Of a DNA stretch of 64,000 nt, positions 50,501 through 62,029 are shown piece after piece. Location: positions 11,307,501 to 11,371,500 of the forward strand of contig CM067556.1 of NCBI GenBank assembly GCA_034509755.1. The letters are read 5' to 3'. The translations under genes and the position numbers were made by a program. This stretch comes from Anisodus tanguticus. Its lineage: Eukaryota; Streptophyta; Magnoliopsida; Solanales; Solanaceae. The stretch's first letter is position 1. Every line of letters starts with the position of its first letter. The notes beneath the pieces were generated by a model that saw nothing but the letters and a program-made list of their open reading frames with translations, was not told the origin of the DNA and searched no databases.

Positions 50501-52915
50501 CTGCTCGAGTGTGACGATACGGGAATGTTGGTTGTCTTGGAATATGTCACGCAATCTATTCCATGCGCCCATAGCCGTGGTATCGGGCTCCATAATCGTA
50601 CGTAGAATGTCCACTGATATAGTGGCGTATATCCACCGAAGAACGGTAGCATCAAGTGTAATCCACACCTCAGGATCCTCCGCAGGAAGGGGTCTAGCGG
50701 GAGGAATTATGTGATGAAGAACTTGATAAGAGATAGCGTGAATTTTAAACAACTCCGCCCACGTTGCATATTGAACGTTTTCCATCTCAAGGACAATAGG
50801 GACACTGAGCTTGATATTGGAAACCGTGAGGGCGGGGTGAAAATTGTTCTTAGACATATTTGAAAGAACAAAGAAGGAGGATAAATTTAAGAGAGGTTTT
50901 TGAGAGCGGAAGACGAGATATTTGGAGAGAAAAACCCGAGGGAGGGGGGGGGGTTCTCGGCCAAAGAGGCAAAAGTTTGAGAGAAGAAAACTTTTGGTTT
51001 AGACCTAGTCTCTTGATACCATGAAAGAAATAATCCCCTTGATTATTTTCATTAATTGAAAGGCTATATATACAAGTTACATATTTCTATAATAGGAAAA
51101 ATTCTTTTCCTATTCTACTTCTAAATTCTTATTCTACCATAATTCTAACTCTACAATTATGGTAGGTGTATAATACTAATTAAGGTATCCTTTTCATTAC
51201 AATATACTACAAATATATATACCATATATACACTTATTGTTTTGTATCAATCTGGCCGAGATTGCTCAGCCACAGCCAAGAATGGGCCTTGCTTTGGCTG
51301 AGCAATGGGCTGAGCCCACTGCTGTATTGATGAGAGCTGCTTTGGCTGAGAATGGGCTGAGCCCACTGCTGTATTGCTTAGAGCTGCCACTGCTGGGCTG
51401 CATTGGCTGGTGGCCCAGCTGCTGTACTGCTTTAGTCCTTCAATATACATGTGATATACACTGATGTATATTCAGTGTATATCACATGTATATTGCCTTG
51501 TTTAACATATCTAGTAAAGAAATAGTTGGTATTTCTTCTATGATTCAAGAGTAAACTCTCATAACAGTTCTCCGTTACAAATGAACATGAGGAATAAAGT
51601 TTGGTAACACTAAGTAACTCTTACCTCGGTTTGATATAAATAAAAATGTGTTCAATGAGTGTCCTTTTCACTTAGTCATGCAATTTTGACCTTCAAGTAC
51701 AAATGGAACATTCAAAAATTATTAAAAGAATGACCATTTTTTCCCATGTATAGCGACGTACTACTACAATGGTGGGACTCTTAAAACTTTTTTTTCCTTT
51801 TCTTTTGAAAGGGAGACATGACCCCTCCTATGCAGGTGAATATTGAGATAAGAATAAGTTGTGGGGGTCAAATTTGTGAAGCGTAAATAGATGGAATATT
51901 CATTTTGTCTGTCTCCAATTCGAAACCTATTATTTAGCTCATGTTTTTAATCCAATCATGACCTAACATTAAAGCACTTTTTGCCATGTGGGACATGCGT
52001 GGGACCCATAATGTTGGCCACGTAAGCAAATTAAGGGCCCTAAAAATGATTTAGTCGAAGGTTTTTTTAATGCTTCAAAGGGTTCTCATTACTTAAAAAA
52101 AATAATCAGAAAATGACTAAAAACACATTCTACAACTACGAGTGACAGTTCATGTTGATTGTACCCCCTAACACCCAGACCCACCCCTTCCTACCACCTC
52201 ACTATACCATCATAGAGTTTGCCTAAATTACATATAAATACTCTTGGGCAATCTTTTTCTGCTAACTAACCAAACAATAAAAAATAAGTAAGGAACCACT
52301 TATTTTCTAGGAAAACATTTTTCATTAATACCAAAGACACCCCAAAAGTAAATTCAATTAAATTGCCAAAACTCCTGTGCAAGCAAACTGACATAGAGAA
52401 GTACAGAACAGGGTTATCTATCCTGTTTGGTAAACATGCCTAAATCTTTCTTGTTGTTGTTTCCCTAGGGAACTTCCAGAGACGTACTTGTTCACAATCA
52501 GGAATAATTACCCACATGTAGAACACAAAAAATAACAATAACAACAATAAAAATAACTAGAGCAGCAAATAAATAATTGCAAAAAGCAATTAGAGGGAGC
52601 TTACAATCCCAAAGCACTGAGCCTTAAAGTTTCATTTCCTCCAGAAAAAGCGAGGGGAGTGGGATTAGTTGTATCAGCAAGGCGACGACCCTTGATAAAC
52701 CGATCACGTTGAGTCCAAGCTGAATAATACTCAACACTGCCCTTCTCAGGCAACCCATGAAGGTCCAAAATACCCTTCACCGGATCCGAATACCTGTGAT
52801 GGATTTCAAACCCGAATGTCCCAAACCCATCACTTCTCTTCAACTGTAATCCAAGAATCGCCAAGAAAAGAATAGGGGCAACGAAAAAATTGGCAATTGT
52901 ACAAGAATTAGCCAT
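38516..52915 (-). CDS. APF1: Aspartyl protease family protein 1-like (A1 pepsin-like)
   Basis: Plant atypical A1 aspartic protease, predicted to be secreted and possibly GPI-anchored. The nine exons are 52605-52915, 41164-41299, 40354-40589, 39890-40114, 39658-39793, 39499-39572, 39258-39418, 38859-38930 and 38516-38781. They have GT-AG borders and sum to 1617 nt, 538 residues, with no stop. The signal peptide is followed by [20 protein letters not shown]. The first catalytic motif is [18 protein letters not shown] (exon 2) and the second is [11 protein letters not shown] (exon 5). [21 protein letters not shown] and [19 protein letters not shown] match Arabidopsis APF1. The C-terminus is Ser/Pro-rich, ending in a hydrophobic segment ([18 protein letters not shown]), as in GPI signals. 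Intron 1 is 11.3 kb and contains an LTR fragment plus two Copia elements on the same strand as the gene. The matching splice phases across that intron argue that the gene is still intact. Confidence 0.93.
41477..42012. repeat. Tandem duplication, period 312 bp
   Basis: The segment starting gacacttattgaggggttac occurs at 41478 and again at 41790. Both copies read through aatggctgaattcatgtgcc and the GC-rich gaagcgccgcggctct with few differences. The identical short ORF starts at 41511 and 41823 come from this duplication, not from genes. Confidence 0.9.
41477..42245. mobile_element. LTR fragment related to the solo LTR at 22.3-23.5 kb
   Basis: The right end (accaatatctctttca and terminal aaatttccaaca) matches the end of the solo LTR at 22285-23530. 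The left boundary is not clear and no target duplication was found, so it is probably truncated. It contains a 312-bp-period tandem duplication. It lies in intron 1 of the aspartyl protease. Confidence 0.65.
42450..42656 (-). repeat. 3' LTR of Copia-4
   Basis: 207 bp. It includes a duplicated word (ctaatacaataagaatccta type, two copies). The purine tract is adjacent. Confidence 0.9.
42657..44817 (-). pseudogene. Copia-4 linker, RT and RNase H
   Basis: A linker of about 140 residues (44399-44818) leads to RT at 43696-44289 ([40 protein letters not shown]). The catalytic LLYVDDIVL is intact at 43192-43626, and RNase H at 42651-43262 is open ([51 protein letters not shown]). The frame breaks only between blocks; RNase H is the best preserved in the window. 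Without gag and integrase it cannot move on its own. Confidence 0.88.
44818..45024 (-). repeat. 5' LTR of Copia-4
   Basis: 207 bp, followed by the target duplication ATAAT. Confidence 0.9.
45030..46012. other. Intron 1 spacer, nothing recognised
   Basis: AT-rich sequence between Copia-4 and Copia-5 inside the aspartyl protease intron. Confidence 0.5.
46018..46502 (-). repeat. 3' LTR of Copia-5
   Basis: Contains a duplicated block of about 50 bp (ggctgagcccactgctgtat, twice near 46309 and 46351) and a perfect long hairpin. CTG triplets are abundant and intact here, in contrast to the interior. Confidence 0.92.
46436..46490. repeat. Perfect 24-bp inverted repeat in Copia-5 LTR
   Basis: The arms 46436-46459 and 46467-46490 are perfectly complementary, with a 7-base loop (tgtatat). 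It lies near the start of U3 in element orientation. An identical copy is at 51441-51495. Confidence 0.95.
46503..50857 (-). pseudogene. Copia-5 gag-pol remnant
   Basis: Gag is at 50441-50857 ([20 protein letters not shown]), continuing in another frame at 50220-50483 ([20 protein letters not shown]). A Gly-rich region with [13 protein letters not shown] (protease side) is at 49618-50223. Integrase is at 48522-49115 ([35 protein letters not shown]). RT is at 47375-48038 ([11 protein letters not shown], catalytic motif intact) and RNase H at 46497-47069 ([20 protein letters not shown]). Many frame breaks coincide with a CG where conserved motifs need CAG or CTG (46964, 47080, 47209, 47717, 47909). 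Confidence 0.88.
51022..51507 (-). repeat. 5' LTR of Copia-5
   Basis: Nearly identical to 46018-46502. It carries the second copy of the hairpin at 51441-51495. Confidence 0.92.
51441..51495. repeat. Perfect 24-bp inverted repeat, 5' LTR copy
   Basis: Arms 51441-51464 and 51472-51495, loop tgtatat. Same as the hairpin at 46436-46490. Confidence 0.95.
51513..52604. other. 5' part of aspartyl protease intron 1
   Basis: AT-rich intron sequence between Copia-5 and exon 1. No further element recognised. Confidence 0.6.
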
Positions 52916-52949
52916 GTTTGTGCTAAGAGAAACAGAAAAGACTGATACT

Positions 52950-52972
52950 TTATATATATATATATATATACA
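52950..52972. repeat. (TA)n microsatellite upstream of the aspartyl protease
   Basis: About ten TA units, 35-57 bp before the ATG at 52915. It may serve as a TATA-like region, but it is very close to the start codon. Confidence 0.7.
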
Positions 52973-54403
52973 TATAGGGATAAAGAAAAAGGGAGAGAAA
53001 AGGTGAGGAGATAAAGGGGAAGGAAAAAAAATGGGTTGACGAGTTGGAAGGTGTTAGAGTTGAAGTTTAATATTGCTTCCATTTGTAGTTTTTGTGGGTT
53101 GGTGGGTACAATGGTGGGAGAAAGTCGTCGAGTCGATTACTGTGTCAAAGGCGAAAGCGTGGGAGTTTGGTCACCTAGGACATGTTTGGGTGGTGGTTTG
53201 TGGGCTCCACTTTTTTCGTTTCTATAGTGGGGTCCATATTTCCTTTTACTGTGCTGGCAACTGGGAATTAGTAAGAAAAGAACTGTAGATTCTACTGATA
53301 TACCATTCTCTATCTATTTAGCCTTTTTATTTTAATTCAGAAATGATGTTCACTTATATATTACTAGTGGTAAGAATGAACTAATTTTATTTTTATAGAT
53401 TTACCTTATTAAATGTTGATAAGTTAATACTTAATAGTGATAGCAATTTTTTTTCCTAGAAGTTGGTATTTTCATGTTAAATACGAAGAAAACACTTACG
53501 CCTGTTTAACCATGAGAATTTTTTACTTTTTTCACTTTATTTGAAAATCAACGTTTGCCTATAAAAATTTCAAATACAACTTCTTTAGAAAATATCTAAA
53601 ATGTTGTTTTCACTTTTTTCACTTTCAATACATTCAAACAATCAAATATTTTTTCGTAAAAACTATAACGAAACACAACTTCATCTTCAACTCTAACTTT
53701 AAAATTTCAAATAAGATGTAAAATATTTGATTTTTATATCAAACGCCTATTTATTTGAATCGGAGGGAGTAGTATATTCATGATTTCCTCGTGTTAGTTT
53801 TTCCTTTTGTACAAGGAATTACATAGGGTTCTCTTGAAATGATTTTTCACTCTACTTTCCCTTTTGGGGACTTTACTTTTCCAAAGTAATTTCTCATGAT
53901 GTTGTTTTTCACAACAAAAGAAAATTATTGAAGGTCCTTTGTTTTTTTTAATCGATTTTTAATGAAGAAAAAGGGAAAGCTTTCGATATAATTAGGACTC
54001 AGCACCATGTGAAATTCTACGTAACAAATAAACTACAAATTTAATCATTAGATCAAAGTATGTGCGATATTAAAAGATATTGGTGCAATTGGATTCATAT
54101 GATGTTGTGATCTTTTGATTGGAATTTCTGTAATTATACTCTATTACGTTTTATCTCATTAATGTCCAATTCGGATTAACTAAACCTATTGATCACTAGA
54201 AACTCTAGGAGATTGAAATCAAGTTTTCTTTTTTTATCCAACAAACTAATTGAGGAAATGAGGGAAAAGATTGTTCACACACAACATTTAGACATATCCA
54301 CATGTTTTTTTCATAGTTAAGTGATAATATTGAGGTGAAAGTGACGTATTAATTGATTATGAATAATAGATAACAATATATATAAGAATACAAGTCATAT
54401 ATT
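52973..54403. other. Promoter side of the aspartyl protease, with repeat-like sequence
   Basis: No gene recognised. The stretch 53503-53765 (cctgtttaaccatgagaatt, ending near cggagggagtagta) resembles dispersed Solanaceae MITE sequence, but a TIR pair could not be fixed. Confidence 0.4.
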
Positions 54404-54408
54404 CATTT

Positions 54409-54570
54409 TGATAGATTATGGAAATAATCAAATCAAATCAAATATCTTACATTTAGGATGTAAATATTCATAGTATATTCTACCTTAATTATAGCCTAGA
54501 TTTGGTCTTGTATTGATGTATATAATATTGTATTCAATGAATGAAGTATTCACGGAAAATATTTCCTTCA
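54409..54570 (+). repeat. 5' LTR of Copia-6
   Basis: Begins tgatagattatgg and ends atttccttca. The 3' copy is about 20 bp longer because of small duplications. Confidence 0.9.
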
Positions 54571-54821
54571 TGGTATCAAGAGCAAAAAATTAACCCCCCA
54601 AAACCCTAACTCTACTCGGCCACCCCCCTCTAAGCCGAAACCTTGCTGGTTTTTGGCCAAAACCCTAAGCCGTAACCCTACCTTTTCGGCCAACTCCTTC
54701 CTCCTCAAACCCTAATTAGGGTTCTACCACCCTCTCCCATATCCGAAACCTACTGTTTTCGATTTCTTTCCTTGCCAAAACCCTACTTTCTTTTTGGTTT
54801 TCCTTCTTCTCTAGGAAAACA

Positions 54822-57800
54822 ATGGCCGACCAACACAAATTTCATCATGCTCTTGCCGTAAACAATGTCAAGAACTTTATTCCAATTATCTTTGAGACGA
54901 AAAAGGGTAATATTCCTCTTGGGCAAAGTTATTCAAAATCCATTGTCGAGCATACCAAGTCATCGACCATATCCTTCCCTATGAATCGGGAGTCATGGAC
55001 AAATCCATTGATATTGACATGAGCCTTTGGTCTCGCTTGGATTCTATAGTCCTTCAATAGATTTACGACACCATATCAAATGACCTTTTGCACACTATTT
55101 TGGAACCGGATTCGACGGCTCAACAAGTATGGGAGTGTTTGCAAAATATTTTTCAAGATAACAAGAATTCTCGTATGGTTTATCTTGAACACCAATTCAC
55201 TAATGTCAAAATAGATGATTTTCCAAACGTCTCTGCTTATTGTCAAGAGTTGAAAGTTCTTGCCGATCAACTATCAAACGTTGGTGCACCATTGACAAAT
55301 CAAAGGTTAGTTCTCCAATTAATTGCGGGTTTGAATGAACAATATGATGGTGTTGCTACGTTCATTCAACAAAGTAACCCGTTACCACCTTTTTATGAGG
55401 CTCGTTCGAGATCAATTCTTGAAGAAATCCGAAAAGTGAAACAAGCGACGACGACGACAAACAATACCGACACCACCCTTCTTTCCACCAACATGTATAC
55501 CGATGATTTTGGCCATCAAAATTATGGTTCAGGCAGTAGTACAAATCATACAAATAATTGACCAAAACGGGGTCAAAATCGCAACAATAACAAAGGAAAA
55601 AATAACGGTGAAAAGGGGCGGGACCGTGGTGAAGGGAACCACTCTAGCGGAGACGGTAGCCGCGGGCATCAGGGGTGGAACCGACCCCACTGGCCGCCTC
55701 AACAATACAACGACAGCGGGCAGTGGGGCCAGATCCCGCCTTAAGGATGGAACCTGCAGCAGTGGGGGCCTCCCCGCTCCTATCCGACAGCCTAGTGGGC
55801 CAGGCTCAACACACCCAGGCAGCCCAGAGTCCTAGGCAATCGTCCACAGCAAGCGTTTTCAGCCCATGGACCATCGTCTTCAAGTTATGTTCCCACAGAC
55901 ATCGAGAAAGCCACGAATATATGACTATCAATGTTACCGATGACTCATGGTACATGGACACGGGGGAAACATTACACATGACGACATCTCAAGGTAATCT
56001 CTCATATTATTTTAATATGAGCAGTAATAAAAATATTGTGGTTGGTAGTGGGCAGAAAATTCTAATTCGTGGTACTGGACAATTAAATATCCCCCCTCAC
56101 CCACCTTTACAGTTAAACAATGTCCTACATGCACCCAAACTTATTTAAAACTTGATATTTGTGCGTCGGTTCACCAATGACAATAATGTTTCTGTTAATT
56201 TTGATCCGTTTGGATTTTCTGTGAAGGATTTTCAGACGGAGATGTCACTAATGAGATGCAATAGCATTGGGGATTTGGTTCCTATTACCGCCACCAACAA
56301 CAACCAAGTCCCCTCACCATCAACCTTTGCAACTCTTTCTCCTACTGTATGGCATAATCATTTGGGACACCCGGGAGCATTGATGTTTAATTTTCTTAGA
56401 AAAATAAGTTTATTGATTGTAAATAAACTTTGGAATCTCACGTTTGTTAGACTTGTGTTTTTGGGAAGCATGTTAAATTCTTCTTTTCTTTATCTACTTT
56501 AAAAATTATTTTGCCATTTGATATCATGCATAGTGACTTGTGGACATCCCAAGTTTTAAGTTCGGCAGGTCATAAGTATTATATGCTTATTTTGGATGAT
56601 TACTCGAATTTTCTATGGACGTTTTCCATTGGAAAAAAATCTCAAGTTCACAATGTTTTCAAATAATTTAGTACTTTCATCCAAACCCAATTTTAGAGAT
56701 CTATTAAATATTTTCAATGTGACAATGGGAGGGAATTCATAAATGACCAATTTAAAGATTTTTGTCACCAAAATGGTATGTCATTTAGTCTCTCATGTCC
56801 ACATACTTCTTCTCAAATTGGGAAAGTCGAATGAAAAATACGAACAATCAATAATTTGATTCGCACAATTCTAGCCCATTTGTCCATACCACCATCATTT
56901 TGGCATCATGCTCTTCAAATGACCACATACCTTTTAAACATTCTCCCTAGTAAGCTACTGTCAAACATATAACCCACACATATTCTTTATCATCGTATTC
57001 CTTCATACATACATTTGAGGGTTTTTTGGATGTTTGTGTTATCCTCTTTTTCATTCCACAACCATAAGAAAACTTCAGACCCATTCCACTCCGTGTGTAT
57101 TTTAGGGATACCCACAAAATCATAAGAGATATAAGTGTTATGATATGTCTAGTGGAAAAATTATCATCTCTCGTCACGTGGTCTTCGACGAGTCCAAATT
57201 CCCGTTTGCCAACATACACATGTCTTCCACGCTTTCATATAATTTTTTGGATAATGGGCTAAATCCAATATTGAAATATCATTAAAATGATGACCCATCT
57301 CCACAAGCCCAAATGATGGGGCTCACCCCCTCTCCACTCCCGTCGATCCAGCCATAAAATCTAACTGGGCCGATCCAATGAGGGAACCCACTACTCCCTC
57401 ACCATTTCCGTCGGTCTAGCCGAGAAACCAAACTAGGCCAGCCCAAATAAGGGAGCCCACTGCTCCCTCCCCCGAGCCTCGGCCTAGTCCAGTGACCGAG
57501 TCCAGCCAGCCCAAATAAGAGAGTCCACTACTCCCTCTCCCTCTCCCTCGTCACCAACCCGATACCCTGGCCTAATTTCTCAAGCCCAAACAAGCAGTCC
57601 ATCTCAGCCCAGTCCAGTTATCGAAATTCCACTACTGTCCCGGAAGTCCATCTCGATCCCACCACAATCCATTGAAACATGTGCCATGTATGAGATTTTT
57701 CGGCCTAAGCGTCATTTTAATCTAACGTCCTCTATCCAACCTTCCTCGATTCCCTAAAATCCGAAAGCTGCCTTATCGGACCCGAATTGAAAAGCTACCA

Positions 57801-59228
57801 TGATAGATGAAATTAATGCTCTTATTAAAAATAAGAAGTGGGAGTTGGTGCTCGATCATTCTAATATGAATATAATATGTTCTATGTGAGTTTTCTGTCA
57901 TAAAAAGAAGTCTTATGGTTCTTTTGAGCGGCACAAAGCTCGTCTTGTTGGCGATGGCAGGTCTCAGCAGATTGGCATGGATTGTGGTGAAACGTTTAGC
58001 CATGTGGTTAAACCAACGACTATCCAGACAGTTCTCAGTCTGGCTCTGTCAAAATCATGGTCCACTTATCAGTTGGACGTAAAGAATGCGTTTCTACAAG
58101 GTCACCTACAGGAAACAGTTTACATGCACCAGCCTTTAGGCTTCTGAGATCCTATTCATCCTAATTATGTTTGCTTGTTGAAAAAATCTCTATATGGTCT
58201 CAAACATGCCCCCAGAGCGTGGTATAACCGGTTTGCAGGGTTTGTTTCCACACTGGGCTTCTCACATAGAAAATCTGATTAGTCTTTGTTCATTTATAAG
58301 AAAGGGAATGACATGTCATACATTCTTCTATATGTGGATGACATCATCCTCACAACATCATCTAATTCCCTTCGTCGGTCTATTATGTTCGTTCTTGCTT
58401 TGGGATTTGCTATGAAGTATCTGGGCCCTTTAAACTATTTTTTGGGAATTGTTGTAACTCAATATGCAGGTGGTCTATTTCTGTGTCAAAGAAAATACGC
58501 CGAGGAGATAATTGACAAAGCTAGTATGTCATTTTGCAAGCCGTCACCCACGCCGGTAGATACCAAGGCGAAATTGAGTAACTCTTCAGGATCTCCATAC
58601 GACGATCCAACATATTACCGCAGTCTAGCAGGGGCATTGCAATATCTCATATTTATGAGATCTGATATCTCATAAACTGTTCAACAGGTCTGTTTACATA
58701 TGCATGACCCGAAGGAGGAACATATGGGGGACCTCAAACGAATTTTGCGGTATATTCAGGGTACTCATGATTTTGGGTTACATTTGTATAAGTCAATCAT
58801 TTCTGGTCTCACTTCTTATACCGATGTTGATTGAGGTGAATGCCCGGACACCAGGCGCTCCACCTCTGGTTATTGTGTGTTTCTTGGAGACAACTTAATC
58901 TCGTGATCGTCAAAGCGCCAACCCACTCGATCTTGGTCAAGTGCTGAAGCAGAATATCGAGGGATAGCGAATGTTGTCTCTAAATCATGTTAGCTATGTA
59001 ATCTTCTATTGGATTTTCATTGTCCGATTGAAAAGACAACCGTAGTTTATTATGATAATGTGAGTGTGATATATCTGTCAGGGAACCCTGTCCAACATCA
59101 ACGCACAAAACACATAGAAATGGATATTTTATTTGTCCGCGAGAAGGTTGCACATAGAAATGAATACTCTTTGATGATTTCAGGGACAATCTTAGCATAC
59201 GAAACCTCCCTCTAAAACTGCGGGGGAC
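54822..59228 (+). pseudogene. Copia-6 gag-pol remnant
   Basis: Gag starts at ATG 54822 (LAVNNVKNFIPIIFETKKGN) and continues in another frame at 55088-55561 ([20 protein letters not shown]). Protease is near 55940 (DSWYMDTGETLHMT), followed by the pre-integrase region at 56152-56502 and integrase with stops at 56520-56960. RT is at 57900-58670 (intact YVDDIILT, frame 58286-58675) and RNase H remnants at 58700-59215 ([20 protein letters not shown]). The RNase H end is deleted after REKVA. Many point stops (for example TAG for Ser codons) indicate age. CAG and CTG triplets are retained. Confidence 0.88.
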
Positions 59229-59234
59229 TGATAG

Positions 59235-61840
59235 TGTAAAGTTCTGAAAAATTAATAAAAAAAACAAAACAAAACAACACATAACAAACCACTCCCTCAT
59301 GTTCCTAAAATTTTGCAACACATACACACACACACGACACACACGACACACACATACACCTATTTAATAAACACACTGAGAGAAAAATACTTAGAGCAGT
59401 TCGTTGGTTTTGAATTAACCTTGGATAAAAAGAAAGCATCCAGGTAAAATACTTTATCTCATAAGTGTAGCTATGTTCTTGAAATAGGATGAAATTGGTT
59501 ATAGAATAGAAGGGCAGAACGCTAGCGGTCTCGGGACTTAGCGGCAACGTGACTTGAATATAGAAAAGTTCTTGCAATTCAAAGTGATACGTCCAGATTG
59601 AAGCTATTAGAGATCGTTTGAAGAGAAGTTGGCATTTCAACAGAGGTTGTATTCCGGTTATACGACAAGAGGTTTCGATACTAAAAGTTTCGAATTCGTG
59701 GACTTGAAAGTTAGCTATTGTTAACTTAGAAATCAGTAGATCGTAGCCGTTTTCTTATTGTGAATTAATCTTCGCAAAAGATCTTGAGGAGGTCGGGAAA
59801 GATTGCGGAGAAATAAAAGTAAGTTCTCACACATAAATTCTTAGTGAAATCCTTTGTTTTGAGTTACAATTCATGTTAAAATATAATATACATGTTGAAA
59901 AAAAAAATTGCTGGTCCATTTGACATATATATGATTAGTTTATTCTTGATAAGACTAGGTCTGTAAAGTCCCGTACTTTAAATAAAAATACAAAAAGAAC
60001 AAGCGGTAGTATAGTTTGTGAGGAACTAATTGATATAAGTATTATCCTGGAGCAAGTTTGAGTCATGTAATTGTAGACTATTTTCGCTGAGTTATCCTTA
60101 CTAGAATGGGACGAAAATTTTTCAGTTTTGTACATCTCTCTTTCACGGTCAGATTGAGCCCAAACGGGGACAAAACCGACATACGGTTTGAGAGTTATCG
60201 CTGTTTAAAGTTTCTGCCTCGGATCGATTGAAATCCGGAAGGGCAGCGTATAACGAAAAACTGTACAAATCAGTAAAGAATCTGAAAGTTTGTGCTAAAT
60301 AAAAGTTCTAGTTTTCTTTATTATTGATAGTTTGAGAACTTACTGAGATCGATCCGACTTACAGATAAAAAGTTATGACTGTTTTAAGATTATATTTTTT
60401 TTTCAAAATCCGGCGAGACAGTTTTCATAGGGTTGGTTCTTTCGTGAATTTGTACTAGTTACACTAAGTATTTTCAGAGAAAAATTGATATAGTGATAGG
60501 TCCATGTGTTACTTCGATTCGGCCCACGAAACACTTTATTTGGGGTTACGGTTTGAGAGTTATAACCCTTAGAAGCGAGAACGGCGAAAAGTTGAAAGAA
60601 TTTTTTTTCATTTGAATCTTCTGGAAATGTGACCAAGTATGGAAGTCTATTACTTTGATATGCATGGCTTCGTGATCTTATATTCCCAGTATGATAATCA
60701 TGTATGATGTGGTCGTCGTTGACATTGAAAGCTTCTTTCCGGTAAGGTTAATCGGAGGTACATCGACCTTACGTCACCCCGATAGATTCATAGTGGTCTT
60801 AGTATCACTCAGGCAACATATATACATATAAATATATTGGATCGAGTTGCACGTTCCGCAACAAATACATATATATAATATATTGGATGGGTTGCACGTT
60901 CTGCAATAAATACATATATATAAAATATTGGATCGGGTTGCATGTTCTGGAATATATATATATATTCTTCATTCAATGCTAGCATCTCTCTCAGGGGAAA
61001 GAAGATCAACTCTCACCCTCTTTTCGCTTTAGTCGGAAGAGCCTCTCTCCTCCTCGAGTTCTAAATCAGCAAGAGAAGAGGGACCGACAAGCGAGATGAG
61101 CGAAGAAAAAGCCTCGTCAAGATATATATAGGATCGGGTTGCGCGTACCGCAACAAATACATATATATAAATTATTGGATCGGGTTGCGCATTCCGCAGC
61201 ATATATATTAAATATTGGATCGGGTTGCGCGAACCGCAACAAATATATAATATAATATATGGGATCGGGTTGCGCGTCGTGAAGGTGTACTGGTTAGACT
61301 AAGTATTTCCCTAGGGTGAATTGGGAGGAGATTTTGTGTGTGAATAATTATTATTGACTTATACATTGAAAGTGTTGTAATGTGGTTTTATAACGTGTTT
61401 ATTATGTTTATAGCAAGATTGTACTTAGAACATTGTGACGTTACTTTGAATTGTAAGACGAGGTTCTCACTCAGCCTCGAATGGTAGGGCTGACTCTTTT
61501 ATTTAACATGTTTCGGGAAAGCGTGATAGAGGAAAAGCTCCGCAACAAGGCTAGCGATCGTCCCGAAGCCTCATTGTTCCACCAAATCCATTGCTTCGGA
61601 TTGGTGAATGTCACTCTTGATTAAGTAGGTTGAAGAACCAAGTTTCGTTATCTCGGGGAATGCCCCACACGAGATTGTTTCCTTTTAAACTTTTAAATTT
61701 TTTATTATATATATTATTTCCGCACCTAGATACATGTTTAATTTAGGAAGAAAAGAAGTTAATGGTACGCCTGGGAAGGGATAGTTGCCCAGGTGTCATC
61801 ACACCCTAAGGGGAGACTTGGGTAGAGTCGGGGCGTGACA
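59235..61840 (+). mobile_element. Gypsy-like solo LTR nested in Copia-6
   Basis: A 2606-bp sequence from TGTAAAG to GTGACA, flanked by a perfect 5-bp duplication GATAG (59230-59234 and 61841-61845) that is the start of the Copia-6 3' LTR. There is no internal region. The end (ggtagagtcggggcgtgaca) is typical of chromovirus-type Ty3/Gypsy LTRs, possibly the Tekay/Del lineage. Short ORFs inside are not genes. Confidence 0.88.
60830..61280. repeat. Seven diverged tandem repeats in the Gypsy-like LTR
   Basis: Units of about 45-50 bp contain ggatcgggttgcgcg and ccgcaacaaatacatatata. Three lie at about 60835-60960 and four at about 61130-61280, separated by roughly 170 bp. Confidence 0.85.
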
Positions 61841-62024
61841 GATAGATTATGAAAATAATCAATTATTTTCATATTCAAATCAAATATCTTACATTTAGGA
61901 TGTAAATATTCATAGTATATTCTTTAGTATATTCTACCTTAATTATAGCCTAGTTTTAATCTTGTATTGATGTATATAATATTGTATTCAATGAATGAAT
62001 TATTCACGAAAAACATTTCCTTCA
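61841..62024 (+). repeat. 3' LTR of Copia-6, distal part
   Basis: Matches 54410-54570. It ends tttccttca followed by the duplicated target CATTT. The first six bases of this LTR are at 59229-59234, before the nested solo LTR. Confidence 0.9.
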
Positions 62025-62029
62025 CATTT

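Larger units (their letters stand above)
46018..51507 (-). mobile_element. Copia-5: full-structure Ty1/Copia element
   Basis: LTRs 46018-46502 and 51022-51507 (about 485 bp, roughly 1.5% different) with target duplication TATCT (46013-46017 and 51508-51512). LTR ends are canonical TG..CA. PBS on the minus strand is tggtatcaagagac. The interior has gag, protease, integrase, RT and RNase H in order, but is full of small indels between about 46.87 and 50.5 kb. It sits in intron 1 of the aspartyl protease on the same strand. Confidence 0.93.
54409..62024 (+). mobile_element. Copia-6: decayed Ty1/Copia element carrying a nested solo LTR
   Basis: The 5' LTR is 54409-54570. The 3' LTR is split into 59229-59234 and about 61841-62024 by a nested insertion. 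Target duplication CATTT is perfect (54404-54408 and 62025-62029). The PBS tggtatcaagagc follows the 5' LTR, and a purine tract (gcggggga) precedes the 3' LTR. Excluding the nest it is about 5.0 kb, with gag, protease, integrase, RT and RNase H remnants. Confidence 0.92.

Noticed and set aside
52601..52915. Separate 104-residue secreted protein gene
   Set aside because: The sequence is the N-terminus of the aspartyl protease; the donor at 52604 and phase match exon 2 at 41299.
60830..61280. Evenly spaced repeats resembling a CRISPR array
   Set aside because: Units are diverged, spacers are themselves repetitive AT sequence, no cas genes are present and the DNA is plant; it is an LTR-internal repeat.
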